A DNA stretch of 64,000 bases. It comes from Enterobacter cloacae subsp. cloacae ATCC 13047. Lineage in GTDB: Bacteria > Pseudomonadota > Gammaproteobacteria > Enterobacterales > Enterobacteriaceae. Below the pieces are notes generated by a model that saw only the letters and a list, made by a program, of their open reading frames with translations, was not told the DNA's origin and searched no databases. The DNA lies in contig NC_014107.1 of NCBI RefSeq assembly GCF_000025565.1, positions 1 to 64,000 on the forward strand. Reading direction: 5' to 3'. The position numbers and the translations under genes were made by a program. Shown piece after piece: positions 60,198 to 64,000 of this stretch. Positions within the stretch are counted from its first letter, which is position 1; every line of letters begins with the position of its first letter.

Positions 60198-60209
60198 TAC
60201 CGGAGGCCG

Positions 60210-60229
60210 CCGCCTTCGGGCGGCGGGAA
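60210..60229 (+). promoter_or_regulatory. strong hairpin before psiB
   Basis: CCGCCGCC (60207-60214) and GGCGGCGG (60219-60226) pair around TTCG, a very stable tetraloop, just before the psiB ribosome site. It may stabilise mRNA ends or tune psiB translation. Coordinates are approximate. Confidence 0.5.
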
Positions 60230-60234
60230 CAGAC

Positions 60235-60669
60235 ATGACTATGCAATATGACCTGAACCAAATCAACAAACTGACCGCCTCCGACCTGGAGTTTATCCGT
60301 CAGCAGGGCGAGGACGCGCGCCGCGCTCTCAGCGATACCGTGACCGGCCTCCTGTCCACACCAGAAGGATGGCGCGTCTGCGCCGAATACCGCAGCGAGT
60401 TCGGCGGCTTCTTCCCCGTCCAGTGCCGCTTCAGCGCGGACGGCAGTGATGACTGGCATCTGTGCGTGTGCAGCTCCGGCGAAGTCTCACCGTACTGGCT
60501 TCTGGTGCTGCTCTCCTCCGGCGGGGAAGTGGTGTGTACCCTTTACCAGAGCGACACGCTCCAGCCTGACCGGATAAACCCGCTGATCGCGCAGCTGGCA
60601 GGTATGCGCCGCTTTAACTGCACTGCCCGCACCGTGGTGAACCTGATGAGCGGAGAGGTGACAGCATGA
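60235..60669 (+). CDS. psiB: PsiB, plasmid SOS-inhibition protein
   Basis: 144 residues from ATG 60235, the length of F PsiB (ATG 60241 is also possible). Family core SEFGGFFPVQCRFSADGSDD and CVCSSGEVSPYWLLVLLSSG. PsiB binds RecA and stops SOS induction by the entering single strand. Overlaps psiA (ATGA). Plasmid umuDC, elsewhere in this window, depends on the same RecA signal. Confidence 0.92.
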   Translation: MTMQYDLNQINKLTASDLEFIRQQGEDARRALSDTVTGLLSTPEGWRVCAEYRSEFGGFFPVQCRFSADGSDDWHLCVCSSGEVSPYWLLVLLSSGGEVVCTLYQSDTLQPDRINPLIAQLAGMRRFNCTARTVVNLMSGEVTA

Positions 60670-61397
60670 TCCCGTCCTCACACGCGCTCGTTTCCCTGAA
60701 GCCAGCCCGTCAGGCTGCAATACAGGCTATCAGCCATGTTGAGTCTGCCCGCGAACGCGGCGCACGACTGCCCGCCATGCCGTATGTGCGTACCTTTCTG
60801 CGTCTTCTCACGGGCAGCGGACGTCTCAACGCCACGGTGGCCAATAAAATACCTGGTCTGCACTGGGTGCCAAATAACCGTCATTCGAACCTGAAACAGG
60901 TCGAGGAGGCGCTTAACACGATGATCGCCACCAGTGGCGAAGCCTGCCCGCTGCCGCTCACAATTGACGTACAGGCCGAACTGTTTCCTGAGGTCATGCA
61001 CACCCGCACGGGTCGACGACTGCACAGGTCCGGCATTAAGACCACGCGTCAGATGCGCCGCCAGTCTCGTGAGTACGAACAGCGCTGGAAACTGCGCCAG
61101 AACCTGCTGGAGCAGGCGAAAATCGACCTGAATTTTCAGTCACCGGAAACCGTCTGCACCTGGTACACCCGGTGGAGCGACGAGTTTGACGCGGCAGAGC
61201 TTGCCGGACCGTTCTGGCGCTGGCAGTCGCGGTTCACGTCGCTGAAGGAACTTGACTGGCTTCGCATCAGCGGTGAGCCACTGTATGCAGTGATGTACGA
61301 AATCCCGTTTATCGTGCGGGAGACTCCGGAATCTGTCCGTACTGCTGAGCGCTGGCAGGTACCGAACAAGTTGCGGTACCTGCAGGGGGCAGAATGA
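60666..61397 (+). CDS. psiA: PsiA
   Basis: 243 residues, the PsiA family (usual length about 239), always next to psiB. Basic, with helical segments; SARERGARLPAMPYVRTFLR near the N-terminus. Role in SOS inhibition is less clear than for PsiB. ATGA overlap with psiB on one side and with the next small gene on the other. Confidence 0.9.
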   Translation: MIPSSHALVSLKPARQAAIQAISHVESARERGARLPAMPYVRTFLRLLTGSGRLNATVANKIPGLHWVPNNRHSNLKQVEEALNTMIATSGEACPLPLTIDVQAELFPEVMHTRTGRRLHRSGIKTTRQMRRQSREYEQRWKLRQNLLEQAKIDLNFQSPETVCTWYTRWSDEFDAAELAGPFWRWQSRFTSLKELDWLRISGEPLYAVMYEIPFIVRETPESVRTAERWQVPNKLRYLQGAE

Positions 61398-61624
61398 GAA
61401 ATAACCCCTGCAAGACGGAGCTGAAAGTCGCCCGCAGCCAGCGTAACAAGCTCCGTACCATGTCGGCAAAGCTGAAAGAGATGAGCTGCGAGTGGGACGG
61501 ACTCAGTGGCTGGCTGGAAACCGAAAGCGAGCAGCTGGCTGAGAGTATAGACAGGCATCTTGAGGCGCTCGAAGACCAGATCCGCGAGTGGTCAGAAGGT
61601 ACGGATAACCGGGAGGGATATTGA
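61394..61624 (+). CDS. hypothetical helical protein after psiA
   Basis: 76 residues, starting inside the psiA stop (ATGA). Charged coiled-coil pattern (ELKVARSQRNKLRTMSAKLK, then LAESIDRHLEALEDQIREWS). Common after psiA in F-like plasmids; no function known to me. Confidence 0.65.
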   Translation: MRNNPCKTELKVARSQRNKLRTMSAKLKEMSCEWDGLSGWLETESEQLAESIDRHLEALEDQIREWSEGTDNREGY

Positions 61625-61845
61625 GCATTATCAGCCGAAGGTTCGACAAAAAAGAAACGGGTACCGTGTTCCGGCATGCTGAAAGCGGGAAGATCCTGTA
61701 CCGTCTTGATGCCCGGCTGGAGCGGGATGACTGGGAAACAGTGCAGTCGATGATCAGCCTTGTCTATAACGCCGGCGTGGCCGCCGGAAGCGAACAGCGA
61801 GCCGCTGAAATTCGTGAGGCTCTGGGATATTCGGGAACTGGATGA
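61621..61845 (+). CDS. hypothetical 74-residue protein, TTG start
   Basis: Starts with TTG overlapping the previous stop (ATTGA). Helical, with DWETVQSMISLVYNAGVAAG. Last gene of the psi run. A hok-type promoter follows after about 70 bases. Confidence 0.55.
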   Translation: MSIISRRFDKKETGTVFRHAESGKILYRLDARLERDDWETVQSMISLVYNAGVAAGSEQRAAEIREALGYSGTG

Positions 61846-61914
61846 CGCTGAAAAACGTTGAGGATTTATACAGTTTTCAGCCTGTTATTCCTGGGCAGAT
61901 GATCGACAACGGGA

Positions 61915-62023
61915 TATAATGGCGATGGCGCTTGAGGCTTTTTGCCTCATGACGTGAAGGTGGTTTGTTGCCGTGTTGTGTGGCAGAAAGCAGAAAGCCC
62001 CGTAGTTAATTTTCATTAACCCA
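61915..62023 (+). ncRNA. 5' end of a hok/sok-type killer mRNA, cut by an IS
   Basis: TATAAT (61915-61920) is followed by the characteristic hok mRNA leader. That leader has GCGCTTGAGGC with the hairpin TGAGGC/GCCTCA (61933-61949), ATGACGTGAAGGTGGTTTG, GTTGTGTGGCAGAAAG and CCCCGTAGTTAATTTTCATT. The match stops at AACC by 62021, where the IS150-type element begins. The mok and hok reading frames and the sok promoter are missing. In F the related flm locus lies after psiA, so the location agrees. Confidence 0.8.
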
Positions 62024-62054
62024 TGCACTGCACCCATTTAGTTGGACTCTCAAA

Positions 62055-62576
62055 TTGGAGAGTCCCATGTCCAGACGTAAGTACACCTTTCAACAGCGCC
62101 TCGAAGTGGTTATGCACTATTTCGCTACCGATGAAGGCTATCGTTTAACTTCAGCTCGCTTTAACGTTCCCAGAACCCAGGTAAGAATATGGGTTGCAGC
62201 CTATGATGCTTATGGAGAAGAAGGTCTGAAGCCCAGGGATAAGGGCGTATCAATCGCTCCCGATATCAGAGTCGAAGCCGTAAAGGCTGTACTGACGGGG
62301 CAGATTTCCCAGACGCAGGCTGCAGCGAAATTTAACGTCGCGGGTTCGGCCTCTGTTGGGAAGTGGATGAAGGTCTTCAGCGAACATGGAGAGGAAGGGC
62401 TTCGTTCTCTCCGTATTGGCAAAAAAAGGGCACTTCATATGATTGATGATCCTGTTGCGCTTGAGGCAGCACTGGAGCGTTCGAAAGATAAACGTATTCA
62501 GGAACTTGAACAAAAAGTCCGCCGCCTGGAATTACGGATACTTTATTTAAAAAAGTTGAAAGCCTTAGTTCGATAA
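62055..62576 (+). CDS. IS150-type OrfA
   Basis: 173 residues, start probably at MSRRKYTFQQRLEVVMHYFA (62067) since GGAGAG precedes the first ATGs. Two helix-turn-helix units (RLTSARFNVPRTQVRIWVAA and QTQAAAKFNVAGSASVGKWM) and a C-terminal leucine zipper (RIQELEQKVRRLELRILYL). A6G (62549-62555) near its end allows the -1 shift to OrfB. Confidence 0.88.
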   Translation: MESPMSRRKYTFQQRLEVVMHYFATDEGYRLTSARFNVPRTQVRIWVAAYDAYGEEGLKPRDKGVSIAPDIRVEAVKAVLTGQISQTQAAAKFNVAGSASVGKWMKVFSEHGEEGLRSLRIGKKRALHMIDDPVALEAALERSKDKRIQELEQKVRRLELRILYLKKLKALVR

Positions 62577-63436
62577 GGGATAAGGTCAGAATTATCGACG
62601 AACTGAGGCAGCACTATTCGTTCGAGCAGCTTTTGCAGATAGCTCAGATACCCAGGAGTACGTTTTACTATCACCTGAAAGCACTCCGCTCTCCGGGAAA
62701 ATACGATGAAGTGAAATGCAGAATCAAAGAGATCTATGATGAGAACCAGGGCCGCTATGGTTATCGGCGGATAGCACTGGCGCTCAGAAGAGAGGGAGGA
62801 GCGTTGAACCACAAAGTGGTTCAACGTCTGATGAATGTGCTTCGTCTCAAAGCTGCGATAAGAGTTAAGCGTTACAGTTCATGGCGGGGTGAACATGGGC
62901 GCGCTGCTGACAATATCCTGCAACGAAACTTCAAAGCCAGCCGGCCCAATGAAAAATGGGTCACCGATGTCACTGAATTCGCTGTAAATGGCCGGAAACT
63001 CTATCTTTCTCCCATCATCGACCTCTTCAATAACGAAGTTATTTCCTACAGTATTTCAGAACGCCCAACCATGCCGATGATTGATGAGATGTTGATTAAG
63101 GCATTTGCCAGAATGGATCCAAACAGCAAGCCAGTTCTTCATTCAGATCAGGGCTGGCAGTACCGTCATCGATGGTACCAGTATCAGCTCCGCGATTTTG
63201 GCGTCACGCAAAGTATGTCCCGCAAAGGTAACTGCCTGGATAACGCCTGTGCAGAATGCTTTTTCGGGACTTTAAAATCAGAATGCTTTTACCTCGGTAA
63301 ATTTAAGGATATAGATGAACTTAAGGATGCTATTGAGGATTACATTCGGTACTACAACACCCGGCGAATCAGCCTTAAATTTAACGGTCTCAGCCCAGTT
63401 GAATACCGTCTGAAATTCCATCCATTGCGCATTTAA
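62549..63436 (+). CDS. IS150-type OrfB transposase, made by frameshift
   Basis: Frame open from the A6G site (KKVESLSSIRDKVRIIDELR), then IPRSTFYYHLKAL and the integrase core: EKWVTDVTEFAVNGRKLYLS, VLHSDQGWQYRHRW, NACAECFFGTLKSECFY, with the DDE residues in place. An internal ATG at 62633 gives a shorter form. Looks intact. Very similar throughout to IS150 OrfB. Confidence 0.9.
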   Translation, partial: KKVESLSSIRDKVRIIDELRQHYSFEQLLQIAQIPRSTFYYHLKALRSPGKYDEVKCRIKEIYDENQGRYGYRRIALALRREGGALNHKVVQRLMNVLRLKAAIRVKRYSSWRGEHGRAADNILQRNFKASRPNEKWVTDVTEFAVNGRKLYLSPIIDLFNNEVISYSISERPTMPMIDEMLIKAFARMDPNSKPVLHSDQGWQYRHRWYQYQLRDFGVTQSMSRKGNCLDNACAECFFGTLKSECFYLGKFKDIDELKDAIEDYIRYYNTRRISLKFNGLSPVEYRLKFHPLRI

Positions 63437-63653
63437 TCAGCCGATTTTTAGTTGATGCAGCTTTAAAGAAAGCGTTTAAATATGAGTGATTTGTATGCTC
63501 TGAGTTCTTGCGTTTAAGGCTAATTGAGTTAAAGAAAGCGTCTGGTATTCGTGACCATTGCGTCACCGGCCATCAATACATCTGATTTTCCACATGTGTT
63601 ATTGATTTTAAATTCCCAGAGCGTATCCTGTTACCAAATGAGAAGGAGTACTG
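63437..63653. other. spacer between the IS and arsR, with ars promoter
   Basis: No gene. TTAAAGAAAGCGT appears twice (about 63463 and 63530). The right part (63560-63653) should hold the ars promoter and ArsR operator, near CATCTGATTTTCCACATGTG. AGAAGGAG leads into arsR. Confidence 0.5.
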
Positions 63654-64000
63654 ATGAAACTAACTACCCTACAACTCTTCAAATACCTCTCCGATGAAAC
63701 CCGTTTGGGTATCGTGTTGCTGCTCAGGGAGATGGGGGAGCTGTGCGTGTGTGATCTCTGCACTGCATTGGAACAGTCTCAGCCCAAGATCTCCCGCCAT
63801 CTGGCAATGCTCCGGGAAAGTGGACTATTGCTGGATCGCAAACAGGGCAAGTGGGTTCATTACCGCCTTTCTCCGCAAATTCCTTCCTGGGCTGCTCAAG
63901 TAATTGAGCTGGCCTGGTTAAGCCAACAGGACGACGTGCAAGCCATCGCCCGTAAGCTGGCATCAGCAAACTGCTCTGGCAGCGGTAAGGCTGTTTGTAT
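63654..64000 (+). CDS. arsR: ArsR, arsenic-responsive repressor (cut by window end)
   Basis: The frame runs from ATG 63654 (AGAAGGAG upstream) to the window edge, 115 codons, with the stop expected within a few bases. ArsR/SmtB fold: SDETRLGIVLLLREMGELCVCD, then the recognition helix SQPKISRHLAMLRESG. As(III)/Sb(III) site Cys 31, 33 and 36 (CVCDLC). It represses the ars operon that should continue to the right (arsD/A/B/C or arsBC). Confidence 0.93.
   Translation, partial: MKLTTLQLFKYLSDETRLGIVLLLREMGELCVCDLCTALEQSQPKISRHLAMLRESGLLLDRKQGKWVHYRLSPQIPSWAAQVIELAWLSQQDDVQAIARKLASANCSGSGKAVC

Larger units (their letters stand above)
62024..63455 (+). mobile_element. IS150-type insertion sequence (IS3 family), right end not fixed
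   Basis: The left end is TGCACTGCACCCATTTAGTT at 62024, very like the IS150 end. OrfA and OrfB with an A6G shift site fill it. I cannot find a clear matching right end; the element should finish somewhere after 63436, so the end given is approximate. It has truncated the hok-type mRNA gene. Confidence 0.75.

Overview
The window is part of a large, low-copy enterobacterial plasmid, most probably a Klebsiella-type IncFII(K)/IncFIB(K) replicon. This rests on an IncFII-family RepA, an F-like RepFIB initiator flanked by iterons, F-type SopA/SopB with a sopC-like centromere, a ParM-type partition locus, a plasmid umuDC pair, and an F leading region (antirestriction protein, DUF1380-like proteins, ParB-like protein, psiB, psiA). 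Family names come from recognising protein sequences; no database search was run.

Layout. 0-5.9 kb: IncFII repA and origin, a DUF4225-like protein facing two paralogous small membrane proteins, an orphan traX, and a parDE toxin-antitoxin pair. 6-32.3 kb: a copper/silver island (pcoE-S-R-D-C-B-A, pcoF, pcoG, then silP, copG/silG, silABFC, silRS, silE and a DUF305 protein). Two insertions have broken genes in it: an IS903-type element (1057 bp, 9-bp target duplication) splits pcoS, and an ISPpu12-type element (3372 bp, 8-bp target duplication, carrying lspA, a CDF exporter and a MerR-like regulator) splits the M23 peptidase gene called pcoG here. 32.7-38.1 kb: an HNH nuclease and a mercury operon (merRTPCADE plus a DUF3330 protein) with one Tn21-like terminal repeat and no transposase. 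38.1-43.6 kb: accessory genes, one cut by an IS3-family element, then a ResD-like recombinase and a decayed copy of it. 43.6-48.2 kb: the RepFIB replicon and sopABC. 48.3-52.4 kb: umuDC and parM/parR. 52.6-61.8 kb: the conjugative leading region, with three copies of a roughly 185-bp structured leader in front of three of its genes. 61.9-64 kb: the 5' end of a hok/sok-type killer mRNA cut off by an IS150-type element, then the start of an ars operon.

How it works together. Replication and stability use two replicons, two partition systems, parDE, and a resolvase for multimers. The cargo is metal detoxification. Mercury is imported and reduced. Copper and silver are bound in the periplasm, oxidised, and exported by an RND pump and a P-type ATPase. 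Lead/cadmium-type ions may be exported by the ISPpu12 cargo, and arsenic is handled by the ars genes that begin at the right edge. PcoR has lost its kinase, so pco control probably depends on another sensor or is altered. The leading region is that of a conjugative F-like plasmid, but only traX of the transfer genes is visible, in inverted orientation, so the transfer region is rearranged or lies outside the window.

The points most worth a second look are the repeated leading-region leaders, a partition protein with an internally duplicated domain, the composite two-palindrome centromere, the DUF4225 locus, and the hok promoter that now reads into a transposase.
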